This document shows positions 1 through 8,358 of a DNA stretch of 54,959 nucleotides, one piece after another. The notes beneath the pieces are model-generated. The model saw nothing but the letters and a program-made list of their open reading frames with translations, searched no databases and was not told the origin of the DNA. Position numbers and translations under genes: made by a program. The first letter of the stretch is position 1. Every line of letters begins with the position of its first letter. Source of the DNA: Thermomicrobiales bacterium (GTDB lineage: Bacteria; Chloroflexota; Chloroflexia; Thermomicrobiales; UBA6265); assembly GCA_030447415.1 (NCBI GenBank), contig JAUJOZ010000026.1:5922-60880 (forward strand), in the 5' to 3' direction.

Positions 1-654
1 CGCCGCGCCGAGGTCGCGCGTGTCCAGCGAGCGGGCGAGGACGACGATGGTCCAGCTGGCCAGCGCGGTGGCAACGCCGACGTTGGCCGAGCGGGCGAGC
101 GTCGCCCCCGCCAGTCCGAGCGCCGAGACGGTCGTCATCGGCACCAACCAGCCCCAGGTCAACCCGACCGCCTCGGCCGCGACGAGCGAGGCGGCGAGCC
201 CGAGGAGAGCGTTCAGGCCGAAGACGGCCAGTCCCCGCGCCAGGAGCACGATTCGGTCGGAGACGACCATCGTCCGGCTCAGCTCGAAGGCGGGGTCGAC
301 ACCGGGACCGTAGGCGTAGGCAATCCCGACGCCGGCCAGCGCCGGCGCCAGCAACGCCAGCCACGGCGTCCCGGAGGCGTGGGTGGCCAGGACCCCGACG
401 GCGAGCACGATCGAGCTGGCCAGGATCCAGGACAGCAGGAGCGACGGAGTGACGAGGAGCGCCCGGGCCAGCCCCGGCGAGCGCAAGAGCCGGCCGGTCC
501 CTTGCTCCAGCCACCCCACCGGGCGCGCCCAGACCTCGGCGGTGACCCCGGTCCAGACCCGATCCAGGTCCACGTCGAGCGCGCGCAGCCCCGCTCGCGC
601 TTGGCAGTCAGCGCAGACCGCGACGTGCGCCGCGTCGTCCGGGTGCCCTAGCAC
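1..654 (-). CDS. Membrane anti-sigma factor with zinc-finger N-terminus (3' end outside window)
   Basis: Reading minus-strand codons from a GTG at 654 gives an open frame that runs off the left edge after 218 codons. Near its start lies HVAVCADC, the H-x3-C-x2-C zinc-binding motif of ZAS/zf-HC2 anti-sigma factors. An amphipathic stretch and several long hydrophobic segments rich in Leu, Ala and Val follow, so the rest is an integral membrane domain. It lies downstream of and in the same direction as an ECF sigma gene, which is the standard arrangement; it probably holds that sigma factor at the membrane. The N-terminus before the zinc motif is very short. A second frame reading MTDAARSALVSPC ends right beside it, so a single-base frameshift at the start is possible. 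Confidence 0.7.
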   Translation of the reverse strand, partial: MLGHPDDAAHVAVCADCQARAGLRALDVDLDRVWTGVTAEVWARPVGWLEQGTGRLLRSPGLARALLVTPSLLLSWILASSIVLAVGVLATHASGTPWLALLAPALAGVGIAYAYGPGVDPAFELSRTMVVSDRIVLLARGLAVFGLNALLGLAASLVAAEAVGLTWGWLVPMTTVSALGLAGATLARSANVGVATALASWTIVVLARSLDTRDLGAA

Positions 655-882
655 GGTGACACCAGGGCTGACCGAGCCGCATCAGTCATCGACGGACCTG
701 GAAACGGCGGCCGACGTCGTCGGGGCGATGCGTCCCGCGCCCTCGCGCCGGACCGCGGCTCGCGTCCAGACGCCACGTTTCGCCTCTTGCGCATCACAGC
801 GCCTCGCGCCTCTCGCGGCGGGAGGTTCGATGACCTCGTCCTTCCTTCGGCTGCGGAGCGTCGCCACACCCTCTTCACCCCC

Positions 883-1425
883 TTATCCCCCGCCGCGCAG
901 CGCCGCCCGAAGCAGGCGCCGCACGGCGAAGACGCGGCTCTTGACGGTGCCCTCGGGGACGCCGAGGAGGTGGGCGACGTCGGCCACCGACCGGTCCTCG
1001 ACGAAGACGAGTCGCACCAACTCCCGTTGCGCCGTGCCCTCCGGCCCGAGAGTCTCCAGGGCCCGCGCCAGGTCGGCTTTGCTCGTCGCGGCGGCGGCGG
1101 TGTCATCGGTGGCCGGTCGCTCCAACGTCGCCTCCAGGCTCCGCTCCAGGTCCGCACGACCGTGCTTGCGGGCCCAGAGGGCGGCTTGCCGCCGGGCGAT
1201 GCCCCAGATCCAGGCACCGACGGCACCGCCGCCCTGGTAACCCCGGGCGCCGCGCCAGACGGCAAGGAAGGTTTCCTGCACGACGTCCTCGACCGCGCTT
1301 ACCGCCAGCAACCGCCGCAGCTGACCCGAGACCCAGGGCGCGTGCCGATTGAACAGCTCCCGCAGGGCGTCGTCGTTCCCGGCGGCCACGGCCGCGAGCA
1401 GCGCCTCGTCGTCCATGCTGTCCAT
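883..1425 (-). CDS. ECF-type RNA polymerase sigma factor
   Basis: This 180-residue protein has the two-domain layout of extracytoplasmic-function sigma factors. Region 2 lies at about residues 20-85, with ALRELFNRH, the VVQETFLAVWR core-binding segment and WIWGIARRQA. Region 4 lies at about 125-175, with a helix-turn-helix around VADVAHLLGVPEGTVKSRVF. It should direct core RNA polymerase to a small stress or envelope regulon. The next gene downstream, after a 228-base gap, is a membrane anti-sigma factor that would restrain it. The ATG at 1425 is used; a second Met follows three codons later and could be the true start. The signal it responds to cannot be read from the sequence. Confidence 0.9.
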   Translation of the reverse strand: MDSMDDEALLAAVAAGNDDALRELFNRHAPWVSGQLRRLLAVSAVEDVVQETFLAVWRGARGYQGGGAVGAWIWGIARRQAALWARKHGRADLERSLEATLERPATDDTAAAATSKADLARALETLGPEGTAQRELVRLVFVEDRSVADVAHLLGVPEGTVKSRVFAVRRLLRAALRGGG

Positions 1426-1692
1426 TCTGTTGCATGCGGGGCGTGGTCGGTTCAGGTGAGGAGCGAGACCGCTTCGATCGGCGATGGCGCGTCGGCTTTC
1501 GTCATGTCGAGAGCGGTATCGGGAACGGCGAGCAGCCGCGGGTCAACGGCGACCGGGACGCATCGATCAGCGAGAAGGGAATCCTGAGTGCGAGCGTGGT
1601 GCAGGACCAAGCCGCGGAGGCGGCATGCCCGTCCTGGACCTCGCTCCGCGCCCGGTCGGCTCCGATGATCCCGTTACGGCCCCGGACACGGC

Positions 1693-1723
1693 GACGCCCC
1701 CAGTCCTGAGGACCGGGGGCGTC
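1693..1723. terminator. Strong hairpin, probable terminator
   Basis: The arms gacgccccc and gggggcgtc, extended by tcc/gga around a TGA loop, form a long stem. It lies 58 bases beyond the stop of the small minus-strand gene at 1781-1957. There is no T-run. The rest of 1426-1780 shows no convincing gene. Confidence 0.45.
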
Positions 1724-1780
1724 GGGCCGCGCCGATGACGGCGATGGCGAGTTGGGCGCGACCGGGCGGTCGCCTCCGGG

Positions 1781-1957
1781 CTAGCGAGGCCAGCCGAAGG
1801 GCGAGGCGGTGCGGCGGTGATGCTGTAGGTCGCGGCGCGCCTCGTCGGCGGTCGGGTAGCCGGCGCCGGCGCGAACGATGCCGCCGTAGTAGCGGTCGAA
1901 GCCGGAGCCGGACCCGGCGCGGGCCGGGCGGCTGAACATCTGGCGAAGCGTCTTCAC
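1781..1957 (-). CDS. Small hypothetical protein (58 aa)
   Basis: The start is a GTG preceded by AAGGAGG at a 5-base spacing, one of the best SD sites in the window; this decides the start over upstream Met codons. The product begins VKTLRQMFSRP and continues with FDRYYGGIVRAGAGYPTADEA, then a basic His/Arg-rich tail. It has no membrane segment or cysteine. I do not recognise the family. A hairpin at 1693-1723 follows the stop. The A/T-rich stretch just upstream (about 1993-2030) probably carries its promoter. The gene stands alone between the sigma/anti-sigma pair and a degenerate region. Confidence 0.6.
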   Translation of the reverse strand: MKTLRQMFSRPARAGSGSGFDRYYGGIVRAGAGYPTADEARRDLQHHRRTASPFGWPR

Positions 1958-2171
1958 GGTGTCCTCCTTGGGGTTCGTCCCCTCATTCATTGGCATGATT
2001 GTATCACATCATTACAATATTCGCATGATCTGGAGGGTGATCGCGTCCTGGTGGGCCAGCGAACCGACCCCATTTACCCGCCTTCCATCCCCAAGGCGTA
2101 GTTCGACCTACACAACACGAGCGCGGACGGCAATTACTCGCCCACGTTTCGCCACCGTGCCAGCGGCTGGT

Positions 2172-2420
2172 CTACCGCATGGTGAGCGTGCCGGCGATCA
2201 TCAACTCGAGCCCCGGCCCGGTGCAGGCGTCACCAGACGTGCCGGCAGGCAGATTGAGCTGACCGGGCACCGTTTCACCCGGTGGCATGACGAGCCGTAC
2301 ACCCTCCGGCTCGAAGCTCAGCTCCTGCTCGATCGACTCTACCGGCGGTGATGTCGGTCTGATGAGCAAGGAGATCAAGCAGACCGCGCCTTCCGCCAGC
2401 GACGAGGGGCGGGGAGGCAT
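2172..2420 (-). CDS. Possible small ORF or gene fragment, unknown function
   Basis: This 82-codon minus-strand frame is GC-rich at third positions over its last two thirds and has a sensible residue mix (VRLVMPPGETVPGQLNLPAG near the middle). It ends at TAG before a stretch with no other coding signal. I see no SD site and no family resemblance, and its first third reads less like protein. It may be the 3' end of a decayed secreted protein. The neighbouring stretch 1958-2171 shows no intact gene. Confidence 0.25.
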   Translation of the reverse strand: MPPRPSSLAEGAVCLISLLIRPTSPPVESIEQELSFEPEGVRLVMPPGETVPGQLNLPAGTSGDACTGPGLELMIAGTLTMR

Positions 2421-2489
2421 GTCCTCCGGCTCGGCAGATCAGGCGCTGGAAGCGACGCCCCGGGACGGACGCGCCGCCCCGGGGCGCGA

Positions 2490-2640
2490 GCGAGCGGCGA
2501 GCGCAACGCGATCAAGCGGCTGATCACTCGGTCGAAGCTCTCGTGGCGGGCCACCACGCGCGACGCCAATCGAAGGGCCAAGGCGTGGGCGGTGCTCCCC
2601 ATCACCGCAATCCTGCTCCGGGCATGGTCCGGCCGGCGCG
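2490..2640 (+). pseudogene. Possible IS5-type transposase C-terminal remnant
   Basis: The plus-strand frame reads ERNAIKRLITR, then RATTRD, and ends WAVLPITAILLRAW. This resembles the common transposase ending (V)ER-xxI-x-L-...-ATR...-AILLW seen in IS5-group elements. There is no upstream catalytic DDE region, no start and no recognisable terminal repeats, so only a short tail would remain. The assignment rests on short motif similarity and is weak. Confidence 0.3.
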
Positions 2641-2679
2641 CGCTCGGCCAGGGACACGAGATGAGGGTGCGCTGCTGCG

Positions 2680-3564
2680 TCATTCGCCGTCCGGCATGCG
2701 GAACGGCGCCAGCTGCCGGCCGTCGACGTCGGTGAAGCCGTACTCGCGCGCTAGGTCGCCCGCGGTCAACACCTGCCCCGTCTTCTCCATGAGGTTTGGG
2801 TCGGCCGCGAGGGCGGCCACCGCGCGCCCAAGGTACTCCGGTGTCTCGGTGGCGGCCAGGTCAAAGGGATTCGCGGCGTGCGCGGCCAGCACCCGCTCGG
2901 TCCGCATGAACCCGGGCGCGACTGCGACCGCCGCGACGCCGTGCGGCCGCAGCTCTCGGGCCATCCCGAACGCCATGCGGACGACCGCTGCCTTCGCCAC
3001 GTCATAGGAGAGGTTGCCGAGGTACTCGCCGAACGCCCAGGCGACGGTGCCGACGATCAGCCCCGAGCGCTGCTCGATCATCAGCGGCGCGGCGAACCGG
3101 CTGGCGGCAAAGTGCGTCCGCACGCCGGCGGTGAACATGCCCTCCCACCGCGACAACGGCTGCTCCCAGAACGGCGCGTCGAACGTCGCGCCGTCGTACC
3201 CCTCGTAGCCACCCCAGGCATTGTTGACCAGCAAGTCGAGGCGCCCCTGCTCCCGGCGCACCCGGGCGAAGAGAGTTTCGACCTCCGCATCGACCGTGTG
3301 GTCGACGCGAGCGCCGAGGCCGCCCCGGGCGGTCACCAGTTCGGCCGTCTCATCGACGCTGCCGGGGAGCCCCTCAGTGGGCGACCCACCGCGAACGCTG
3401 CGGCCCGTGACGTAGACCGTAGCCCCGGCTTCGCCGAGTACCAACGCAATGGCCCGCCCAGCGCCCCGGCTAGCACCGGTGACGACGGCAACCTTGCCGC
3501 GCAGGTCCGGCCGGCGCTCCACGCCGGCTACAGTGGTCGGGATGGTCGTGGCGATGTCGAACAT
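2680..3564 (-). CDS. Short-chain dehydrogenase/reductase (SDR)
   Basis: This 294-residue classical SDR has the dinucleotide-binding TGASRGAG at residues 29-36, the NNAWGG segment at about 114-119, and the catalytic Tyr187 and Lys191 in SYDVAK. It is expected to be a cytosolic NAD(P)-dependent oxidoreductase. The overall sequence, with WGGYEGYDG and a C-terminal segment after the fold, resembles DHRS1-like SDRs; the substrate is unknown. It is transcribed away from a TetR regulator gene. A perfect palindrome sits inside its predicted promoter, so it is probably induced when the regulator binds a ligand. The residue change from NNAG to NNAW is usual in this subgroup. Confidence 0.9.
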   Translation of the reverse strand: MFDIATTIPTTVAGVERRPDLRGKVAVVTGASRGAGRAIALVLGEAGATVYVTGRSVRGGSPTEGLPGSVDETAELVTARGGLGARVDHTVDAEVETLFARVRREQGRLDLLVNNAWGGYEGYDGATFDAPFWEQPLSRWEGMFTAGVRTHFAASRFAAPLMIEQRSGLIVGTVAWAFGEYLGNLSYDVAKAAVVRMAFGMARELRPHGVAAVAVAPGFMRTERVLAAHAANPFDLAATETPEYLGRAVAALAADPNLMEKTGQVLTAGDLAREYGFTDVDGRQLAPFRMPDGE

Positions 3565-3645
3565 TGGCGGCCTCCTGCGGACAAGCCCGGGGAGGCAATG
3601 GCTGATGTTGCCGCGCGTCGGCCCCGGGCGTTATACTCGCGAGAG

Positions 3646-3674
3646 ATAGTAAACGAATGGTCGTTTATAAACAA
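3646..3674 (-). promoter_or_regulatory. SDR promoter with embedded TetR operator
   Basis: On the minus strand, TTGTTT (3674-3669), a 17-base spacer and TACTAT (3651-3646) form a good -35/-10 pair for the SDR gene. The spacer contains the perfect inverted repeat TAAACGA-ATGG-TCGTTTA at 3650-3667, the right size for a TetR-family dimer. The divergent TetR gene starts 16 bases away, so one site could control both genes. Confidence 0.65.
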
Positions 3675-3682
3675 GAGGGGGC

Positions 3683-4321
3683 GTGGTGGCGGGGCGACCT
3701 CGGACCGTCAGTGACGATGCCATCATGGCGGGAGCGGCGCGGGCTATCGGTCGCCTCGGACCGGCTCGTCTCACCCTAGCCGACGTCGCCACCGAGGCGG
3801 GGCTGGCGCCGGCCACGCTCGTCCAGCGCTTCGGCTCGAAGCGGGGCCTGCTGCTTGCCTTCGCGGCCCAGGCCGCAGCGGGGGTCGCCGCCGCCTTCAC
3901 CAGGGCCGGGGCGGCGCGTCCTTCGCCGATCGGCGCTCTCGTCGACGTCCTGATCGACATGACACGCGACATCGCCACGCCGGAGGCACTGGCGAACCAC
4001 CTCGCGTTCCTTCAAATCGACCTGAGCGATCCCGAGTTCCATCGCCACGCCCTGAACCACGCGCGGGAAGTGCGGGCGGGGATCCGCAGGCTCCTCGATG
4101 CCGCGGTCGAGGCGGGCGAACTCGCGCCGGGCGACACCGAGCGGCTGGCGCGCGCCATCCAGGCGACGTTCAACGGTGCCCTCGTGACGTGGGCGGTCTT
4201 CCGCACCGGCTCGGTCGCCGACTGGGTGCGGGACGACCTGGAGACGCTCCTCCGCCCGCTCGCGGAGGCATCCCCGCCAGATCCGTCTGACGACCGGATG
4301 GACCGGCCACAACACTGCTGA
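3683..4321 (+). CDS. TetR/AcrR-family transcriptional regulator
   Basis: This 212-residue protein has an N-terminal helix-turn-helix at about residues 10-55 (LTLADVATEAGLAPATLVQRF, then GSKRGLLLAF), typical of TetR repressors, followed by an all-helical ligand-binding domain. The start is one of two adjacent GTG codons (3683, 3686) behind AAGAGGGGG. The gene is divergent from an SDR gene and shares a 119-base promoter region with an 18-base palindrome. The likely role is repression of the SDR and of itself until a small molecule binds. The effector is unknown. The last 20 residues are Pro/Asp-rich and probably disordered. Confidence 0.88.
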   Translation: MVAGRPRTVSDDAIMAGAARAIGRLGPARLTLADVATEAGLAPATLVQRFGSKRGLLLAFAAQAAAGVAAAFTRAGAARPSPIGALVDVLIDMTRDIATPEALANHLAFLQIDLSDPEFHRHALNHAREVRAGIRRLLDAAVEAGELAPGDTERLARAIQATFNGALVTWAVFRTGSVADWVRDDLETLLRPLAEASPPDPSDDRMDRPQHC

Positions 4322-4361
4322 TTCGCCACGCCCCCGCGCTTACCAGGTTCACGGACGAGCC

Positions 4362-5828
4362 CTAGCGCCCCGGCTCCTCCTCCGTTTCCACCAGCTTCCG
4401 GGCGATGCGCTCGGCGGTGACCTTGTCGTCGGGGTCCAGCTCCCCGTCGATGACCAACTCGCGCAGGTGGTCCTTGACGCGCTTGATCCAGATCCCCGGG
4501 GGGCGACCGAAGAGGGCCATCAGCTCGTGGCCGTCGAGCGGACTCTGCAGCTGATCGAGGGCACGCTCCGCCTCCAACCGGGCGATGTGGGCGCGCAGGG
4601 CCTCGACCCGTTCCGCCGCGGCGCGCTGCTTGTCGGCGCGGGCGGAGGTGACGTCGGCGGCGGTCAAATCGAGCAGGTCGTCCAGCACCTCGCCCGCCTC
4701 GAGCGCCAACCGGCGGACGGCGCTGTCGGTCCAGTCGGGCTCGTAGGCCGTGGGCCGGGCGTGCAGCTCGACCAAACGGCCGACCACCTCCTCGGTGGCG
4801 CGGTCGGCCTTGAGCCGGCGCAGCAGCCTGCGGGCCAGATCGGCGCCCCGCCGCTCGTGGCCGAAGAAGTGGACCTCGCCGAGGGCGTCGACCGAGCGGG
4901 TGTGTGGCTTCGCGGCGTCGTGGAGCAGGGCTGCCCAGCGCAGGCTCGGACGCGGCGGCGCCCGCTGCACCACCCCCTTGGTGTGCTCCCACAGGTCCTT
5001 CTCGCGCGCGTACGGGCCGCGCCCGCTCAGGAAGCTACCCCGCGCCTCGGCAAGCGGAATCAACTCCGGGAGCGCCCGCGCGAGCAGTCCCGTCGCGCAG
5101 AGCGCCTCCAATCCATGCTCGACGTACGCGCCGGTCAGGAGCTTGGTCAGCTCGGCGAAAATCCGTTCCCGGCTGATGCGGTCCAGGCTCGGCGGGTTGC
5201 GCGCCATCGCCGCCTCGGTGGCGGGGTCGAGGCGGAAGCCGAGCTGCGCGACGAAGCGCGCCGCCCGGAGCAGCCGCAGCGGGTCCTCGGCGAACCGCTC
5301 GTCGGGGTCACCGACGGCGCGGAGAATGCCTTGCGCCAGGTCCGCCTGGCCCTCGAAGGGATCGACGATCGTCCCCGTCGTGGGGTCGGCAGCCATCGCA
5401 TTCACCGTGAAGTCGCGGCGCGCCAGGTCGTCCTCCAGGCGCCCACCGAGCTCGACCGCCGGGAAGCGCGTCTCGTCCGGGTAGTGTTCGCGCCGGTAGG
5501 TGGTGATCTCGGCGTTGACCGGGTCCCCGTCCCCCGGGGTGAAGACGAGCCCGACCGTGCCGAAGCGCTCGCCGACATCGTAGACGGACGCGCCGAGGGC
5601 CTTGGCCAGCCGCTTGGTTTCCACCGGGGGGGCGGAGGTGGCGAAGTCGAGGTCCTGCGGCGGCCGTCGCCCGAGGAGGACGTCGCGCACGATGCCGCCG
5701 ACGAGGAACAGCTCGTGCTTCGCGTCGACGAAGGCTCCGGCCAGGCGCCGCGCCACCGCCGCCGGCGTGGGCGTCAGGGCCGCCAGGAACGGGGTGTCAT
5801 CCTGTCCGGGGATGTGTGAGTCGGTCAC
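4362..5828 (-). CDS. cca: CCA-adding tRNA nucleotidyltransferase / poly(A) polymerase family, with HD domain
   Basis: This 488-residue class II nucleotidyltransferase has the head motif LVGGIVRDVLLG at about residues 42-53 and the metal-binding DLD shortly after. It also has the RRDFTVNAMA segment and the DPLRLLRAARF motif that selects ATP/CTP. An HD phosphohydrolase segment (LLHDAAKPHTR) lies in the C-terminal half. It adds or repairs the 3' CCA end of tRNAs in the cytoplasm; the family also includes poly(A) polymerases, and sequence alone does not fully separate them. The start is a GTG at 5828. It converges with the TetR gene, with only 40 bases between them. Confidence 0.92.
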   Translation of the reverse strand: MTDSHIPGQDDTPFLAALTPTPAAVARRLAGAFVDAKHELFLVGGIVRDVLLGRRPPQDLDFATSAPPVETKRLAKALGASVYDVGERFGTVGLVFTPGDGDPVNAEITTYRREHYPDETRFPAVELGGRLEDDLARRDFTVNAMAADPTTGTIVDPFEGQADLAQGILRAVGDPDERFAEDPLRLLRAARFVAQLGFRLDPATEAAMARNPPSLDRISRERIFAELTKLLTGAYVEHGLEALCATGLLARALPELIPLAEARGSFLSGRGPYAREKDLWEHTKGVVQRAPPRPSLRWAALLHDAAKPHTRSVDALGEVHFFGHERRGADLARRLLRRLKADRATEEVVGRLVELHARPTAYEPDWTDSAVRRLALEAGEVLDDLLDLTAADVTSARADKQRAAAERVEALRAHIARLEAERALDQLQSPLDGHELMALFGRPPGIWIKRVKDHLRELVIDGELDPDDKVTAERIARKLVETEEEPGR

Positions 5829-6142
5829 GCTTGTCGCACGTTGGGGATGATCCTCGGCGTCGGGGCGGCGCGGCGGGCGCGCCGTGGCGGCTCCCAGCGC
5901 CCGTGGGGAACAGTTTAACGGACAGCGACGGCAGGTAGCGGGCGGAAGGCAGCAAGCAGGTTGATGGAGACGCGCGCATTCCCCTCGTCATTCCCAGGGT
6001 ATCGCGGGGCGGCCACCGGGCAGGGCGCGGAGTCCCTGGGGCCGCCCGTCCACCCGAGGCTCGACGTCCCGGCATCGGTAGTGCGGTGAGCTGTGCCTGC
6101 GGCGTCGTGCCGCGCCCCTGGAGCGAGGATGGTGTACCGTCG
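5829..6142. other. Intergenic region between divergent cca and DoxX-like genes
   Basis: This 314-base stretch separates two genes transcribed away from each other, so it should hold both promoters. I see no clear -35/-10 pair, hairpin or conserved small gene. Confidence 0.4.
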
Positions 6143-7306
6143 ATGACCCACCCGATCGACCGTCCGACGCCCAACTCGCTCCGGCCGGAGGGAGCAAGCG
6201 ACCATAGGTCCGCTCGGGGCGGGCAACGCCGGGTGCGGAAGGTCTGTGCGAGCGCGATCGCGCTGGGCGCGGCCGCCACGCTGGCCCTGATCCCAACCGG
6301 GGTGGCGGCGCACGAGCGCTGGTTCACGCCGAAGGGGCCGTATTGGGATCCCGAGTGGGACCGGCTCTTCTCCGTGCCGGTCCTCCTGGCGGTCATCAGC
6401 GGGGCGGGCGCGGTGGCGCTGCTCGCCGCGCTCCAGCGCCTGGTCCGCGACCCGCTCTGGCCGCGGCCGCCCTTCTTCCAGCGGATGGAGCCGAGCGCCG
6501 CCGCCATCCTCGGCGTCCAGACCGCGATCACGATGATCTTCATGGCGAGCCGGCTCAAGCTCTTCGTGCCGAACATCGAGCTGCCCGAAAACGCCCTCGG
6601 CGTCCTGGTCGCCGGTATCACCACCGTGGCCGCCTTCTCGTTCATCACCGGCGTGCTAACGCGGTGGGGGGCGCTTATCACCATCGCCCTGGTCGTCGTC
6701 GCCTTCGGTTTCGGCGCCTGGTACGAGGTGTTGGAGCAGGTTGTCTTCGTCGGCATCGCGTTCTACCTGGTCGCCGTCGGCCGCGGGGTGGTCCGCTACA
6801 CCGACCGGCGGGAGGAGGACCGCAGCCTCATCACCGACCGCTTGCTGCCGTACGCACTGCCGGTACTACGAATCACCGCGGGGCTGTCGATCCTGATCCT
6901 GGGCTTCACTGAGAAGCTCCTCGCCCCCGACCTGGGAGCAGCCTTCCTTGAAGGGCACGCGCGCTTCAACGTGGCCCGCGAGCTCGGCCTCGACTGGTTC
7001 ACCGACCAGCGCTTCATCTACGCGGTCGGGATCATCGAGGCGACGGCGGGGATCGCGCTGCTGTCGGGCTACCTGACGCGGGTCGTGATCCTGGCGCTCT
7101 GGGTTCCGTTCAACCTCGGGATCGCCTTCCTCCCGGCGGAGGAGCTGATCGGTCACCTGCCGATCCTCTCGACGATGTACGTGATGCTGGTCCGCGGCAC
7201 CGAGGGAATCCCCCCGCCCGTCACGGACGAGGCGGAGGCAACTCGCGTCGATCCGCGTCAGCGCACCGCCATGGCGGCCGCTCCCGCCCGGCCGGGCGCC
7301 GGCTGA
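6143..7306 (+). CDS. DoxX-like multi-spanning membrane protein with signal sequence
   Basis: This 387-residue protein has a basic N-region (RRVRK), a hydrophobic signal-like segment ending GVAAHERWF, and about eight or nine membrane spans. The second half (ITAGLSILILGFTEKLLAPD, then IIEATAGIALLSG) matches the DoxX/SURF4-type four-helix unit. The AHERWF boundary is typical of a group of uncharacterised DoxX proteins with an exported N-terminus. Its role is unknown; DoxX relatives take part in membrane redox or sulfur chemistry. The ATG at 6143 is chosen; a GTG at 6086 would add 19 unlikely residues. It is followed by its own terminator-like hairpin, so it is probably not part of the thiamine operon downstream. 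Confidence 0.75.
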   Translation: MTHPIDRPTPNSLRPEGASDHRSARGGQRRVRKVCASAIALGAAATLALIPTGVAAHERWFTPKGPYWDPEWDRLFSVPVLLAVISGAGAVALLAALQRLVRDPLWPRPPFFQRMEPSAAAILGVQTAITMIFMASRLKLFVPNIELPENALGVLVAGITTVAAFSFITGVLTRWGALITIALVVVAFGFGAWYEVLEQVVFVGIAFYLVAVGRGVVRYTDRREEDRSLITDRLLPYALPVLRITAGLSILILGFTEKLLAPDLGAAFLEGHARFNVARELGLDWFTDQRFIYAVGIIEATAGIALLSGYLTRVVILALWVPFNLGIAFLPAEELIGHLPILSTMYVMLVRGTEGIPPPVTDEAEATRVDPRQRTAMAAAPARPGAG

Positions 7307-7318
7307 CGGCCCCGTCCT

Positions 7319-7333
7319 CCGCCCCACGGGCGG
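7319..7333 (+). terminator. Short GC-rich hairpin after the DoxX-like gene
   Basis: CCGCCC-CAC-GGGCGG forms a perfect six-pair stem 12 bases after the stop codon. No T-run follows. A -10-like TACAAT at 7341-7346 just beyond it could start transcription of the riboswitch operon. Confidence 0.4.
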
Positions 7334-7395
7334 CTCCGACTACAATGGGACAGTCCGGTCGGCCGGGTCACGGTGCCGGGCGAACAATCCACGCC

Positions 7396-7513
7396 AGCTA
7401 CGGGGGCTCGGGGCAGCCGGGCTGAGAGGGCGACCAGAGGGGGCGGCACCGAACCCGCCCACGCCGTCGCCGACCGTCGAACCTGACCCGGGTAATGCCG
7501 GCGTAGGGAGGCA
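7396..7513 (+). promoter_or_regulatory. TPP riboswitch (THI element)
   Basis: The conserved THI-box parts are present in order: a GGGGCAGCC stretch, CTGAGAGGG, a variable GC-rich P3-type arm, then GAACCTGACCCGGGTAATGCC and GCGTAGGGAGGCA. GCTAC at the 5' end can pair with GTAG near the 3' end as P1. Thiamine pyrophosphate should bind here and lower expression of the ABC genes. The AGGGAGG in the 3' part is also the SD of the next gene, whose GTG lies 11 bases further on. Control of translation initiation is therefore the most likely mechanism. Confidence 0.93.
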
Positions 7514-7521
7514 GCACGCTC

Positions 7522-8358
7522 GTGACGTCCCCCTCGTTCGCGTCCATCGTTCCCGCCACCCCTCCTGCCGGCACGACCACCGCGCCGCGCCTGGAGGTGG
7601 TCCACCTCTCCGCCACGTACCAGGAAGGACGTGCGGTTCTTCCCGTCCTGAAGGACGTCTCGCTCGCCGTCGGCGACGGGGAGTTTGTCGCGCTCATCGG
7701 GCCGTCGGGCTGCGGCAAGAGCACGCTTTTGGACGTCGTGGCGGGCCTGGTGACACCGGCCGCCGGCACGATCCAGCTGGACGGGGCGCCGGTGACGGAC
7801 CGGGCGCGCCTGGGACGCGCGGCCTACATGCGGCAGAAGGACCTGCTCCTGCCGTGGCGGACGGCGCTGGAGAACGCGGCGCTGGCTCTGGAGGTCGGTG
7901 GCGTATCGAAGCGGCGGGCGCTGGCGGCGGCGCGAGCGCGCTTGCCCGAGTTCGGCCTGGACGGGTTCGCGGGGGCCTACCCGGCGCAGTTGTCCGGAGG
8001 GATGCGGCAGCGGGTGGCATTCCTCCGAACCGTCCTTGCCGACCGCCCCCTCATGCTGCTCGACGAACCGTTCGGGGCGCTCGACGCGCTCACCCGCGCC
8101 GCGATGCAGGCGTGGCTGCTGGACCTCTGGGAGCGCGAGCGACGGGCCGTCCTCCTGGTAACGCACGACGTCGAGGAGGCGGTGTTTCTCGCCGACCGCG
8201 TCGTCGTCCTCACCCCCCGCCCCGGCCGGGTCGCGCACGAGGAGCGCATCGCCCTGCCTCGCCCCCGCCGCCGCGCCGTCGTCACCGCCCCGGCGTTCGT
8301 CGCCCACAAGGCGGCGGTGCTCGCCGCCCTTGGCCTCCTCGGGACGGACGGCGCCTGA
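7522..8358 (+). CDS. thiZ: Thiamine-precursor ABC transporter, ATP-binding protein (ThiZ-like)
   Basis: This 278-residue ABC ATPase has Walker A GPSGCGKST at about residue 60, the Q-loop region MRQKDLLLPW, the signature LSGGMRQRV, Walker B LMLLDEPFGALD and the switch His in LLVTHDVEEA. It belongs to the nitrate/taurine/HMP-type importer group. A TPP riboswitch directly upstream points to uptake of a thiamine precursor such as hydroxymethylpyrimidine (the ThiXYZ system). The GTG start follows the riboswitch SD AGGGAGG. Its TGA stop overlaps the ATG of the permease gene. No substrate-binding ThiY gene is next to it. Confidence 0.88.
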   Translation: MTSPSFASIVPATPPAGTTTAPRLEVVHLSATYQEGRAVLPVLKDVSLAVGDGEFVALIGPSGCGKSTLLDVVAGLVTPAAGTIQLDGAPVTDRARLGRAAYMRQKDLLLPWRTALENAALALEVGGVSKRRALAAARARLPEFGLDGFAGAYPAQLSGGMRQRVAFLRTVLADRPLMLLDEPFGALDALTRAAMQAWLLDLWERERRAVLLVTHDVEEAVFLADRVVVLTPRPGRVAHEERIALPRPRRRAVVTAPAFVAHKAAVLAALGLLGTDGA

